Source: Nonomuraea sp. PA05
Lineage (GTDB): Bacteria; Actinomycetota; Actinomycetes; Streptosporangiales; Streptosporangiaceae
Assembly (NCBI RefSeq): GCF_008086045.1
Contig: NZ_VSEY01000044.1
Span: 1-64,000, forward strand
Direction: 5' to 3'
DNA length: 64,000 nucleotides
Below, piece after piece: positions 49,405 to 57,706 of the stretch. The notes beneath the pieces were generated by a model, which had not been told where the DNA came from, searched no databases, and saw only the letters and a program-made list of their open reading frames with translations. The position numbers were made by a program, and so were the translations under genes. Every line of letters begins with the position of its first letter. Within the stretch, counting starts at the first letter, position 1.

Positions 49405-50603
49405 GAGATCCTCCCGGCTCCGGCCTTCGCCCTGACCAGCGCGGGCACGGCCCGCGCCGGGTCCACGCGCCCGTGCAGGGCGGGCGTCCAGCCCACGTCG
49501 GAGCCGAGATCGGGGTCCTTGACGGCGTTGTAGGCCGCCAGGACGTTCACCGGCCTGCCGTTCACCAGCGTGCCCTCCTCGTGGATCGCGGTGCCGCCCC
49601 AGCCATGGATGACCTTGTCGGGAGTGGTCCCGCTGAACGTGTTGTTCTGCGCGTAGATCGCGGAGTTGACGCCGACGCCCCACGAGTACTGGTAGTCGCT
49701 GCCGGCGGGGACCACGTAGGCGTTGTTGTAGACGTGCACCCGGCCGTGCCGCACGCGCGGCGCCCGCTGGTTGAGCCCCGACAGCAGGTTGTGGTGCAGG
49801 GTGACGCGCAGCTTGCCCGCGTCGTGCTCAGGGTTGTCGGTGTTGCCCCACAGCAGCGACTTGTCATGTCCGGAGAACACGCTCCAGGAGACGGTCACCA
49901 GGTCGCTGCCCCTGACGACGTCGAGCAGCCCGTCGTGGCGCAGGAAGCGCTTGCCGAAGTAGAACGGCTCCGCCTGGTCGGGGCGGTCGCCGTCGGTGAG
50001 CGTCACGTGGTCCACCCACACGTGCGTGGACTCGGAGATCATCAGGTTGTCGTAGTCGGTCTTCCAGTCGCCGCCGCTCCACACCGGGAAGCAGTCGTAG
50101 GCGTCGTGCACGGCGAGGTTCCTGACGATCACGTTGTCGGCCTTGTCGACCATCAGGCCGAGGCCCGTGAGCTCGGCGCCGCGTCGGCCGACGAGCGTGG
50201 TGTTCGAGCCGATGCCGATCACCACGTCCTTGCGCTGGTTGGCGGCCGACGCCTTGCGGGCCTCCTCCATGGGGCCGCTCGCCGGGCCGGTCCAGTGGGC
50301 CGGGTCGTAGGCCTCCAGGTACCGCTGAAGGTCGTACTCGGGGACGGCGTAGTCGGCGCAGCTCTTGCCGCCCGCGTCGAGGGCGCCCTCGACGTACACG
50401 ATCTTCGGTTCGTCCCCGGCGACGGCCGCGGCCAGCTCTTCGCGGGTGCGTACGGTGACCGCGCGGCGGGCGGCGGCCCCACCGGTGGTGCCGCCCTCGG
50501 CGGCGGCCCACCCGTCGTTCGGGGCGAGCGTCTGACGGCCCAGGTCAGGGGCCGGATGTAAGGCCGTGACCGCGGCGACGGCGAGCGCCGCGACCGCGTG
50601 CAT
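49401..50603 (-). CDS. Secreted pectate lyase (PL1)
   Basis: A 400-residue exported lyase cleaving polygalacturonate by beta-elimination. The signal peptide is short (MHAVAALAVAAVTALHP). PL1 hallmarks are THVWVDHVTLTDGD, a Ca-site-like FLRHDGLLDVVRGSDLVTVSW, and the catalytic arginine segment LNQRAPRVRHGRVHVYNN. A Pro/Gly-poor insertion at about 75-115 (LQRYLEAYDPAHW) precedes the helix. The ATG overlaps the stop of the binding-protein gene (TGATG, 50605-50601), and its own stop overlaps the next ATG, so translation is coupled through the operon. Confidence 0.9.
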   Translation of the reverse strand: MHAVAALAVAAVTALHPAPDLGRQTLAPNDGWAAAEGGTTGGAAARRAVTVRTREELAAAVAGDEPKIVYVEGALDAGGKSCADYAVPEYDLQRYLEAYDPAHWTGPASGPMEEARKASAANQRKDVVIGIGSNTTLVGRRGAELTGLGLMVDKADNVIVRNLAVHDAYDCFPVWSGGDWKTDYDNLMISESTHVWVDHVTLTDGDRPDQAEPFYFGKRFLRHDGLLDVVRGSDLVTVSWSVFSGHDKSLLWGNTDNPEHDAGKLRVTLHHNLLSGLNQRAPRVRHGRVHVYNNAYVVPAGSDYQYSWGVGVNSAIYAQNNTFSGTTPDKVIHGWGGTAIHEEGTLVNGRPVNVLAAYNAVKDPDLGSDVGWTPALHGRVDPARAVPALVRAKAGAGRIS

Positions 50604-51889
50604 CAGCCGTTCCTCTTCTTGTACGCGGCCTGCGCCTCGCTCAGCTTGGCCGCGAACTCGTCCAGGAAGGCCTTGGCGCTGGTCTGGCCCAGCAGCACCT
50701 TCTGGAACTGCGGCTCGGCCCAGGTCTTGGTGATCTGGTTGAACTCCGGCAGGTGGTAGGGCATCTGCACGACCTTGGTCGCCGGGTCGTTCAGCACCCG
50801 CTGCGCCTCGGTGATGTGCGCGGCGTCGGAGGCGGGCACGTCGGTGTTGGCGGGGATGACGCCGGTCTGCTCGGCGAGGTAGCCGCCCGTCTCCTTGGCG
50901 GCGAAGAACTCGGCGAGCTTGGCCGCGGCGTCCTTGTTCTCGCTGGCGGAGAAGACGGCGACGCCGCCGACCGGGTTCGACAGCACGGTCTGGGGGCCCG
51001 CGTCGGCCTTGGGCACGGAGAAGGAGGCCACCTTCTCGTCGCCGAGGGCCTTCTTGTGGTCCTGGTAGGAGCCCAGGTTGTGCTGCATGATGGCGATGCT
51101 GCCGGCGGTGTCGAACTGGGCGACCATCTTGACGTAGTCGTTCTGCAGGTCGCCCTCGGGCGTGTTCTTCTTGTACAGCCCGGCGTACTTCTCCAGCGCC
51201 GTCACGTTGCGCGGGTCGTTCAGCGTGGCCTTGCCCGCAGCGTCGAAGAACTCGGTGACGCCCGACTGGCCGTAGACGACCTCCAGCATCTGCGCGATGG
51301 AGCCGGCGCCGCCGCGGATGGTGAAGCCGAAGCGGTTCTCCCCGGGCTCGGTGAACTTGTCGACGACGGTGAAGAACTCCGACCAGGTCTTCGGCGCCTC
51401 CACCCCGGCCTCCGCGAACCAGTCCTTGCGGTACCAGAACGCGCCGGAGTTGGTGGAGATCGGGTAGATGTACATCTTCCCGTCGGGGACCACGTTCTTG
51501 ACGGTCGTCAACAGGGCCTCGTTGAACTTGCCGTTCAGCGCGGGGTTCTTGGCGATGCGCTCGTCCACGGGTTCGAGCGCCTTCTGGGCCACCAGGGTGC
51601 CGAGCCCGGAGGTCGAGATGTCGGCCACGTCGGGGGTGCCGCCGCCGGCGATGGCGGTGTCGAGCTTCTGCGGCGCCTGCGCGATCGGCACGCCCACGTA
51701 GTTGACCTTGATACTGGAGTTGGCCTTCTCGAACTCGGCGATGGCGTGCTGCCAGACCGGTGTGCGGGCGGGCCCGGCGTTGGTGTCCCAGAAGGTGATC
51801 TCGGTCTTGCCGTCGGAGCCCGAGCCGGAGCCGCAACCGGCCAGGACGGCCACCAGCATGACGGCGGCCAGCGGCGCGTGTGGTCTCAT
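50603..51889 (-). CDS. ABC transporter sugar-binding lipoprotein
   Basis: A 428-residue family 1 extracellular solute-binding protein. The lipobox is LAGCGS (Cys at about 19). The mature part starts with TEITFWDTNAGPART, with FEKANSSIKVNYVGVP and a C-terminal TGVIPANTDVPASD typical of oligosaccharide binders. Located between GH43 and the pectate lyases, so the ligand is probably a pectin- or arabinan-derived oligosaccharide. Upstream stop TAG is at 51899-51897. The operon lacks an ATP-binding subunit. Confidence 0.9.
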   Translation of the reverse strand: MRPHAPLAAVMLVAVLAGCGSGSGSDGKTEITFWDTNAGPARTPVWQHAIAEFEKANSSIKVNYVGVPIAQAPQKLDTAIAGGGTPDVADISTSGLGTLVAQKALEPVDERIAKNPALNGKFNEALLTTVKNVVPDGKMYIYPISTNSGAFWYRKDWFAEAGVEAPKTWSEFFTVVDKFTEPGENRFGFTIRGGAGSIAQMLEVVYGQSGVTEFFDAAGKATLNDPRNVTALEKYAGLYKKNTPEGDLQNDYVKMVAQFDTAGSIAIMQHNLGSYQDHKKALGDEKVASFSVPKADAGPQTVLSNPVGGVAVFSASENKDAAAKLAEFFAAKETGGYLAEQTGVIPANTDVPASDAAHITEAQRVLNDPATKVVQMPYHLPEFNQITKTWAEPQFQKVLLGQTSAKAFLDEFAAKLSEAQAAYKKRNG

Positions 51890-51896
51890 GTGCCCA

Positions 51897-53315
51897 CTAC
51901 CTTTCGATGTCCACGGTGAACGCCTCGAAGATCGCTTCGCCGGTGCCGTCCCCCGCGGCGAAGAGGCCGAGCACGGCCCCCACCCATCGGCCCTGCGTGG
52001 CTTGGAAGGGAGCGCCGATCGGCCGGCCGCCGGCCAGGAAGGTGACCAGCGCGTTCTCGTCGATCCGCGCGCCGATCGTGACGGCGCCGTCCCCTTCGAC
52101 CGGAACCGTCTCCATGTCGCCGCACGTCAGCACGAGCTTGCCGTCGCCGGTGCGCTCCAGGCCGACGAACGCAGCGGTGTCCCCCACCACGGCCAGGCCC
52201 GCGCGGCCCTCGCCCGCCAGCGTGAGGGTGGTGGTGACCGTGCAGGGCTCGCCGGGCAGCCGCTGGCCCAGCACGGACGGCCGCGCGCGCAGGTCGTCGG
52301 GGCCCGGCACGCAGGTCAGCCGCAGCGTGCCGTCCCGCAGCTCCCACGAGGAGGGAACGGGGTTGGCCTGCCAGCTCCACTGCAGCCCGAGCGCCGGACC
52401 GGCGAAGTCGTCGGACGTCGCGGGCGCGGCCGGCTCGCCGCCCGGCACCGGCACCCGGTGCTCGGCGACGGGCTCGCCGCCGTCGCCCATGACCGGCCAG
52501 CCGTCCTCCCCCCAGGCCATCGGCTGCAGGTGCACCACCCGGCCGAACGGGCCGCGGTCCTGGAAGTGCATGAACCAGTGCTCACCGGACGGGGTGTCCA
52601 CCCAGCCGCCCTGGTGCGGGCCGTTGACGTCGGTGCCGCCCTGCTCCAGCACGATGCGGTCCTCGTACGGGCCGAAGACCGACTCCGCGCGGAACACCGA
52701 CTGCCAGCCCTGCTCGACGCCCCCGGCCGGCGCGAAGATCCAGTAGGCGCCGTCGCGCTTGTACAGTTTGGGCCCCTCCAGCGTCCGGTACCCCGGCAGC
52801 AGGTCGGCGTCGATGACCAGGGCGCCCTCGTCCAGCACCGCGCTGCCGTCGGGGGCCATGCGGTTGACGGTGAGCCGGTTGTTGACGCCCGCGCGGCTCT
52901 TGGCCCAGCCGTGCACCAGGTACGCCTGCCCGTCGTCGTCCCACAGCGGGCACGCGTCGATCAGCCCGAGCCCCGGCTTGACGACGTGCGGCTCGGTCCA
53001 CGGGCCGCGCGGGTCCTCGGCGCTCACCCAGCAGACACCGACGTCCGGATCGCCCCAGAAGATCCAGAAGCGGCCGTCGTGGTGGCGCAGCGAAGGCGCC
53101 CACACCCCGCAGCCGGGCCGCACGTCGTCGTGGCCCCTGGTGTACGCGTGGCCGATGATCGTCCAGTTCACCAGGTCGCGGGAGTGCAGGATCGGCAGCC
53201 CCGGCACCTTGGTGAAGGTGGAGGCCGTCAGGTAGAAGTCGTCGCCGACGCGGATCACGTCGGGGTCGGACCAGTCGGCGTTGAGCACCGGGTTGCGGTA
53301 GGTCTGAGTGCTCAT
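51897..53315 (-). CDS. Glycoside hydrolase family 43 (arabinosidase/xylosidase-like), cytosolic
   Basis: A 472-residue enzyme without a signal peptide. The N-terminal five-bladed propeller (about 6-310) has the GH43 catalytic Asp in NADWSDPDVI (Asp17), the second Asp in LIDACPLWDDDG (about 124), and the acid Glu in YRTLEGPKLY (about 195). A C-terminal beta-sandwich (about 325-470; SDDFAGPALGLQWSW) is the usual GH43 accessory domain. It probably trims imported arabino- or xylo-oligosaccharides. The ATG at 53315 overlaps the stop of the upstream permease gene (ATGA). An upstream extension of the frame is spurious. Confidence 0.9.
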   Translation of the reverse strand: MSTQTYRNPVLNADWSDPDVIRVGDDFYLTASTFTKVPGLPILHSRDLVNWTIIGHAYTRGHDDVRPGCGVWAPSLRHHDGRFWIFWGDPDVGVCWVSAEDPRGPWTEPHVVKPGLGLIDACPLWDDDGQAYLVHGWAKSRAGVNNRLTVNRMAPDGSAVLDEGALVIDADLLPGYRTLEGPKLYKRDGAYWIFAPAGGVEQGWQSVFRAESVFGPYEDRIVLEQGGTDVNGPHQGGWVDTPSGEHWFMHFQDRGPFGRVVHLQPMAWGEDGWPVMGDGGEPVAEHRVPVPGGEPAAPATSDDFAGPALGLQWSWQANPVPSSWELRDGTLRLTCVPGPDDLRARPSVLGQRLPGEPCTVTTTLTLAGEGRAGLAVVGDTAAFVGLERTGDGKLVLTCGDMETVPVEGDGAVTIGARIDENALVTFLAGGRPIGAPFQATQGRWVGAVLGLFAAGDGTGEAIFEAFTVDIER

Positions 53316-54184
53316 CCCTTCACCGCCCCGGCGGACATCCCCTGGACGAGGTAACGCTGGATGAAGGCGAAGACGAGGACGACGGGCAGTGCGGCGACGA
53401 CGCCGCCGGCGGCGAGGGCGCCGAAGTCGACGCTGTTCTCGCCGAGGTTGTAGGCCAGGCCCACGGGCACGGTGAACTTCTCCTGGTCGTTGATGAACAT
53501 GAGGGCGAAAAGGAAGTTGTTCCAGCTGTGGATGAAGGCGAACGAGCCGACCGCGACCAGCGCGGGCCGCAGCAGGGGCAGCACGATGGCCAGGAAGCCG
53601 CGCAGCCGGCTGCAGCCGTCCACCCAGGCGGCCTGCTCCAGCTCGTACGGGATGTTGCGGATGAAGCCGCTGATCAGGATGAGCGAGAGCGGGAGCTGGA
53701 AGACCGTCTCGGCGATGACGAGGCTCCACAGCGAGTTCGTCAGGCTGAGCGTGCGGAAGATCTCGAACAGCGGGATGATCATCAGGGCGCCGGGGATGAA
53801 CTGCGTGCAGAGCATCCCCACCATGAACGCGCCCTTGCCGCGGAAGTTGTAGCGGGCCAGCGCGTAGCCGCCGGCCAGCGCCACCACCGTGGTCGCGACC
53901 AGCGAGGCGACGCCGACCATCAGGCTGTTCTGGAAGAAGACGGCGAAGCCCATCCCGTTCCAGACCGTGTCGAAGTGCTGGAGGGTGATCGGCCACGGGA
54001 AGATCGCCGTCGAGCCGGCCGGGCGGAAGGCGAAGACCAGCATCCAGTAGAACGGCACCAGTGTGAACAGCAGGTACAGGGCCAGCGGCAGGTAGATCTG
54101 CCAGCGCGGCACCCGGTTGCCCGGCGCGCTCTGCGGGCTCTGGCGTTGCGGGGCGGCCACGGGCCGTTCGGCGACCACGGTCAT
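53312..54184 (-). CDS. Carbohydrate ABC transporter permease (MalG type)
   Basis: A 290-residue permease with six membrane helices. The EAA loop that docks the ATPase is YELEQAAWVDGCSRLRGFLAIVLPLLRP (about 180-210). The start is ATG 54184 (MTVVAERPV), overlapping the MalF-type permease stop as ATGA. Second gene of the pectin operon. The ATPase must come from elsewhere, most likely a shared MsiK-like subunit. Confidence 0.92.
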   Translation of the reverse strand: MTVVAERPVAAPQRQSPQSAPGNRVPRWQIYLPLALYLLFTLVPFYWMLVFAFRPAGSTAIFPWPITLQHFDTVWNGMGFAVFFQNSLMVGVASLVATTVVALAGGYALARYNFRGKGAFMVGMLCTQFIPGALMIIPLFEIFRTLSLTNSLWSLVIAETVFQLPLSLILISGFIRNIPYELEQAAWVDGCSRLRGFLAIVLPLLRPALVAVGSFAFIHSWNNFLFALMFINDQEKFTVPVGLAYNLGENSVDFGALAAGGVVAALPVVLVFAFIQRYLVQGMSAGAVKG

Positions 54185-55095
54185 GACTTCGCTCCGAACT
54201 TGCTCAGGCGCAGGTAGGCGATCGAGAAGAAGGTCAGGATGAGGAACGCCACGGTGGTCAGCGCGGTGGCGTAGCCGAAGTCGTGCGACTGGGCGGCCAG
54301 TGAGGCCACGTACAGCGGCAGGGTGGTGGTCTGGTGGGCGGGGCCGCCGCCGGTCAGCGTGTAGAGCAGGTCGACGTTGTTGAACTCCCACACGCAGCGC
54401 AGCAGCGTGGACAGGATGATCGCGTCGCGCAGGTGCGGCAGCGTGATGTGGAAGAAGCGGCGCGTCCGGCTGGCGCCGTCCACGGAGGCGGCCTCGTACA
54501 GCTCCTTCGACACCGACTGCAGGTCGGCCAGGAGCAGGATCGCGAAGAACGGCACGCCGCGCCACAGCTCGGCCACCACCGCGGCCCAGAACACGGTGTC
54601 CGGGTTCGCCAGCGGGGCGGCGCCGTACTCGATGAGGCCCAGGTCGGCGAGATAGCGCGAGACGCCGGTGAACGGGTTGTAGAGCAGCACCCAGATCGCG
54701 GTGGTGAGCACGCCGGAGACCGCCCACGGCGAGAAGACCAGCGCCCGCGAGATCGCCCGCCCGATGAAGCTCTCGTTGACGATCAGCGCGAGCGCCAGGC
54801 CCAGCAGGAACTGCAGCACGACCTCGACGGCCACCCACTTGAGACTGAAGCCGAGGCTCTGCCAGAAGATCGGGTCCTCGAACAGCAGCCTGCGGAAGTT
54901 CTCCAGCCCGGCGAAGCCGTTGTCCCAGGGCTGGGTCACGTTGTAGTGCTGCAGGCTGTAGTACAGGACGCTGAGCATCGGGTAGACGAGGAACCCGAGC
55001 ATCGCCACGACCGAGGGTGCGATCAGCCAGTACGGGGTCAGCGTGCCTGCTCGGCGGGGTCTTGGGCGGGGCGGGGGCGCCGAGACGACGGCCAC
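54181..55095 (-). CDS. Carbohydrate ABC transporter permease (MalF type)
   Basis: A 304-residue permease with six membrane helices and the EAA loop KELYEAASVDGASRTRRFFHITLPHLR (about 205-230). The start is GTG 55095 with AAGGAG 9 bases upstream. First gene of the six-gene operon that continues to 47629. The promoter region upstream holds LacI-type palindromes and is shared with the divergent lacI-family gene. Confidence 0.92.
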   Translation of the reverse strand: MAVVSAPPPRPRPRRAGTLTPYWLIAPSVVAMLGFLVYPMLSVLYYSLQHYNVTQPWDNGFAGLENFRRLLFEDPIFWQSLGFSLKWVAVEVVLQFLLGLALALIVNESFIGRAISRALVFSPWAVSGVLTTAIWVLLYNPFTGVSRYLADLGLIEYGAAPLANPDTVFWAAVVAELWRGVPFFAILLLADLQSVSKELYEAASVDGASRTRRFFHITLPHLRDAIILSTLLRCVWEFNNVDLLYTLTGGGPAHQTTTLPLYVASLAAQSHDFGYATALTTVAFLILTFFSIAYLRLSKFGAKS

Positions 55096-55123
55096 GTAAC
55101 GGACTCCTTCGCGTGGTGCCGGT

Positions 55124-55139
55124 CTGCAATCGGTTGCAG
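55124..55139. promoter_or_regulatory. LacI-type operator near the pectin operon start
   Basis: CTGCAA-TCGG-TTGCAG is a 6-4-6 perfect inverted repeat, 29 bases before the GTG at 55095. The TGCAA/TTGCA core is typical of LacI-family sites. Probably the main operator of the divergent regulator. Confidence 0.65.
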
Positions 55140-55142
55140 GAA

Positions 55143-55171
55143 ACGTTGCGTTAGCACGCTCGCAACGTCAA
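55143..55171. promoter_or_regulatory. Second inverted repeat overlapping the pectin operon promoter
   Basis: ACGTTGCG (55143-55150) and CGCAACGT (55161-55168) are perfect 8-base arms with a 10-base spacer. A minus-strand -35, TTGACG (55171-55166), overlaps the distal arm, and the proximal arm lies where the -10 would fall, so binding here would block transcription. Confidence 0.55.
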
Positions 55172-55214
55172 TGGCATGCGAACCCGGCAGGAGTCACTAT
55201 CAGGGCAAACGCCG

Positions 55215-55228
55215 AAATTTCGAAATTT
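55215..55228. promoter_or_regulatory. AT-rich 14-bp palindrome in the lacI leader
   Basis: AAATTTCGAAATTT is perfectly palindromic and lies inside two direct CGAAATTT units. It is an AT island in GC-rich DNA, 51 bases before the lacI start. The CGAAA...TTTCG form recalls xylan-regulator sites of Streptomyces, so a second plant-polymer regulator may bind here (inference). Confidence 0.5.
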
Positions 55229-55278
55229 TCGCTGGCATGGCCTGGCCTAATGCCCGACCTTCGGAGCAGAGTAAGACC

Positions 55279-56286
55279 ATGACGGCCTCCGACACACCCG
55301 CCCCGCTACCCAAACTGGCGGTGATCGCCCGCGAGGCCGGGGTCTCGGTTGCAACCGTTTCCAAGGCGCTCAACGGCCGATCCGACGTCTCGCAGCACAC
55401 CAGACGCCTGGTCGCCGAGGTGCTGGAACGGCGCGGCTACCCGCGCCAGCGGGTGCGTCCCACGCGGGGCAGCATGGTCGACGTCATGCTGCAGGGCCTC
55501 GACTCGCCGTACGCGCTGGCCATCCTCGGCGGCGTCGAGGACGCGGCCTGGCGGCTCGGCGTGGATCTCATCGTCTCCGCCGTCGTCGGCCGGACCAAGA
55601 ACGGCCAGCCGCCGCCAGCCTGGCTCGACCGGATCAGCGCCAGGGACAGCGCGGGCGTCCTGCTCGTACGCACCTCGCCGACCGCCACCCAGCGGGCCTG
55701 GCTGGCCGACCACGGCATCCCCGCCGTGGTCGTCGACCCGCGGCGCAAGCCGCCGCCAGGGCTCTCGGTCGTGGCGGCGTCCAACCGGGACGGCGCCCGC
55801 GAGGCCACCGCGCACCTCATCGCCCTCGGCCACACACGCATCGCCATCATGACCGGGCGGCCGGGCGTGCCGTGCGCGATCGACCGGCTGGCCGGCTACC
55901 GGGAGGCGATGGCCGCGGCGGGGCTGGCGATCGACCCGCGCTGGGAGGTGTGCGGCTACTTCCAGCGCGACGCCGCGCTCTCCGCCACCCGCGAGCTGCT
56001 CGCCGCCGATCGGCCCACTGCCGTCTTCGCCTGCTCGGACGCGATGGCGGTCGGGGTCTACCAGGCGTTGAGCGAGCACGGGCTGCGGGTGCCGGACGAC
56101 GTGAGCGTGGTCGGGTTCGACGACTCGTGGGCCGCGGCGCACGTCACGCCCGCGCTCACCACCGTCCGCCAGCCGTGGCCGGACCTGGGCTCCGTCGCGC
56201 TGACCGCGCTGCTGACGGGCGAGGCGCCGCAGCGCGTGGAGCTGCCGACCACGCTGGTGATGCGCTCCAGCACCGCGGCGGCGTGA
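55279..56286 (+). CDS. LacI-family transcriptional regulator of the pectin operon
   Basis: A 335-residue repressor starting at ATG 55279 (GGAG about 13 bases upstream). The LacI helix-turn-helix is LAVIAREAGVSVATVSKALNGRSDVSQHTR (about 13-42), and the periplasmic-binding-protein-like ligand domain covers about 65-330 (VAASNRDGAREATAHLIALGHTRIA, AVFACSDAMAVGVYQAL, VSVVGFDDSWAAAHVTPALTTV). It is divergent from the permease gene and probably responds to a pectin- or arabinan-derived sugar. A 12-base operator-like palindrome lies within its own HTH codons (55346-55357). Confidence 0.92.
   Translation: MTASDTPAPLPKLAVIAREAGVSVATVSKALNGRSDVSQHTRRLVAEVLERRGYPRQRVRPTRGSMVDVMLQGLDSPYALAILGGVEDAAWRLGVDLIVSAVVGRTKNGQPPPAWLDRISARDSAGVLLVRTSPTATQRAWLADHGIPAVVVDPRRKPPPGLSVVAASNRDGAREATAHLIALGHTRIAIMTGRPGVPCAIDRLAGYREAMAAAGLAIDPRWEVCGYFQRDAALSATRELLAADRPTAVFACSDAMAVGVYQALSEHGLRVPDDVSVVGFDDSWAAAHVTPALTTVRQPWPDLGSVALTALLTGEAPQRVELPTTLVMRSSTAAA
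55346..55357. promoter_or_regulatory. Operator-like palindrome inside the lacI coding sequence
   Basis: CGGTTGCAACCG is a perfect 12-base palindrome sharing CGGTTGCA with the operator at 55131-55138. It encodes S-V-A-T with codons GTT and GCA, which are infrequent in this GC-rich region, suggesting that the DNA motif itself is kept. Confidence 0.45.
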
Positions 56287-56317
56287 GCACGCGTTGTGAC
56301 ACCAGGCGCGCCGGGCG

Positions 56318-56338
56318 CGTGAGCTTCACGGGCTCACG
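56318..56338. terminator. Hairpin between lacI and GNAT genes
   Basis: CGTGAGC (56318-56324) and GCTCACG (56332-56338) form a 7-bp stem over a 7-base loop. It contains the GNAT stop codon (56328-56326) and lies 32 bases after the lacI stop, so it may end both transcripts. Confidence 0.5.
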
Positions 56339-56760
56339 TAGTGGTGCAGCAGGGCCGGCTCGCCGGCGGCGTTGAGCCAGCCGGCGCGGCTGCTGCCGAC
56401 CCTGCGCCAGCCGGAACGTTCGTAGAGCCTGATGGCGGCCGGCCCCTCCGACGAGACCTCCAGTTTGAGAGGCAGCGGCGTGGCGGCCCGGACCGTGCCG
56501 AGGAGCCGCTCGGCCACGCCTCGCCCCCGGGCGGCGGGCGTGACGAACAGGCGGCTGACCTCCAGGTCCCGGGTGAGTGCCACATGCCCGAGCACCACGC
56601 CCGCCTCGACCGCCAGCCAGGCGCCGGTCATGCCGTCCGGGGTCAGCCAGGCACCCGGATCGTCCGGCCAGTGCACGGGGTAGCGGTCGGCGGCCTGGAC
56701 CTCGGCGAGGGCCTCGACGCAGGCGGCCAGGTCGTCCGTGGTTCTGGTACGGATGTTCAC
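56326..56760 (-). CDS. GNAT-family N-acetyltransferase
   Basis: An acetyltransferase of about 144 residues. The start is GTG 56760 (a TTG three codons earlier is possible). Acetyl-CoA-binding motif A is VSRLFVTPAARGRGVAERLL (R/Q-x-x-G-x-G/A pattern RGRGVA), and motif B is LYERSGWRRVG. The substrate is unknown. Single gene between lacI and the Ig-like secreted protein gene. Confidence 0.85.
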   Translation of the reverse strand: MNIRTRTTDDLAACVEALAEVQAADRYPVHWPDDPGAWLTPDGMTGAWLAVEAGVVLGHVALTRDLEVSRLFVTPAARGRGVAERLLGTVRAATPLPLKLEVSSEGPAAIRLYERSGWRRVGSSRAGWLNAAGEPALLHHYVSP

Positions 56761-56808
56761 GACCAGCAAGCGTAGAAGGCGGGCCGGACGGTCCCGCCCG
56801 CTACCGGA

Positions 56809-57309
56809 CTACTTGCGGCGGTCGTCGCGACGGTCGTCACGGCGATCGTCGCGCACCTGCTTCTTGGGGGCGACGACGGTGAAGGAGGCGGTGGCGGTCT
56901 TGTTCGCGACCTTGACGCTGACGGTCTTGCTGCCGGCGCGCGCCTTCGACGGGACGGTCAGCTCCTTGGTGGCGCGACCGCCCGAGAGGGAGACCTTGTA
57001 GGTCTTGCCCTCGGGGCTGGTGACGAGGGCGGTGCCGGAGGAGATGCCCTTGGCGTAGATCGTCACCTCGTAGGAAGAACCGGCGCGGACACGGCTCGGG
57101 TCGACGGCCACCTTGAGCGAGATCGCCTTGCGCTGCGCGTCCTTGTGCTTGTCGTCCTTGCGCACCTGCTTGGCCGGGGCCGAGTGCGGCGCCTTGGCGG
57201 TGGGGGCGGGCTGCGGCCGGGCGCCGTCCGCGAGGGCGGAGCCGGCGAAGGGCAGGGCGATGAGGGCCGCGCTGGCGATGGTCACGGTGAAAGGCTTGGC
57301 GAAGCGCAC
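56809..57309 (-). CDS. Secreted Ig-like domain protein with RRDD repeat tail
   Basis: A protein of about 166 residues starting at GTG 57309 (a weak ribosome site, GGAT). Signal peptide 1-28 (ending GSALA). A Lys/Pro/Ala linker is followed by an Ig-like beta-sandwich (about 60-145; VAVDPSRVRAGSSYEVTIYAKG, VSVKVANKTATASFTV). The C-terminus is four RRDD-type tandem repeats (DDRRDDRRDDRRDDRRK), strongly charged, perhaps for polymer or wall binding. No enzymatic motif. Confidence 0.7.
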   Translation of the reverse strand: MRFAKPFTVTIASAALIALPFAGSALADGARPQPAPTAKAPHSAPAKQVRKDDKHKDAQRKAISLKVAVDPSRVRAGSSYEVTIYAKGISSGTALVTSPEGKTYKVSLSGGRATKELTVPSKARAGSKTVSVKVANKTATASFTVVAPKKQVRDDRRDDRRDDRRK

Positions 57310-57706
57310 TGGTAATGAATCCAATCCTGGAAGGACCTGGCCGGACCTCTGAATCCAGCCCCGAAGGTCATCCACGTCCAGCACTCTGCCGAGCGAACCT
57401 GAGAAAGGCCTGTCACGAGCCTATGAGTTGGATAAGCGCAGGTAGGAAACCCAGTGATGTGCAACACATAGATTCTCTTATGCGATTCTCAGGCTTTTAC
57501 CGGATTCGCGTTCAGGATCAGCGCCCGCCTTGCGGAATGCGTTCACAGGAATGATCTTCTCAAGATCACGGGAAGATCACGGCGGCCTGTGCGCGAGCTA
57601 AACCCGGACAAAAGGGACATGAAGACACGGTCAAGAGGGATACGTTCCTGCCTCATAGACGCACCGAACGCTCAGCGCGTTCCCGCGACGAACAAGGAGA
57701 AATCCC
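57310..57706. other. 397-base divergent region before the pseudoprotease gene
   Basis: No gene supported. It is less GC-rich than average. It contains the palindrome ATGTG-CAA-CACAT (57457-57469), a GATCTT-CTC-AAGATC inverted repeat (57553-57567), and a direct repeat AAGATCACGG at 57562 and 57573 (period 11). These could be regulator sites for the gene at 57707. Confidence 0.45.

Noticed and set aside
53316..53996. N-terminal extension of the GH43 frame to 53996
   Set aside because: It lies over the MalG-type permease gene; the ATGA overlap at 53312-53315 and the GH43 start motif fix the start at 53315.
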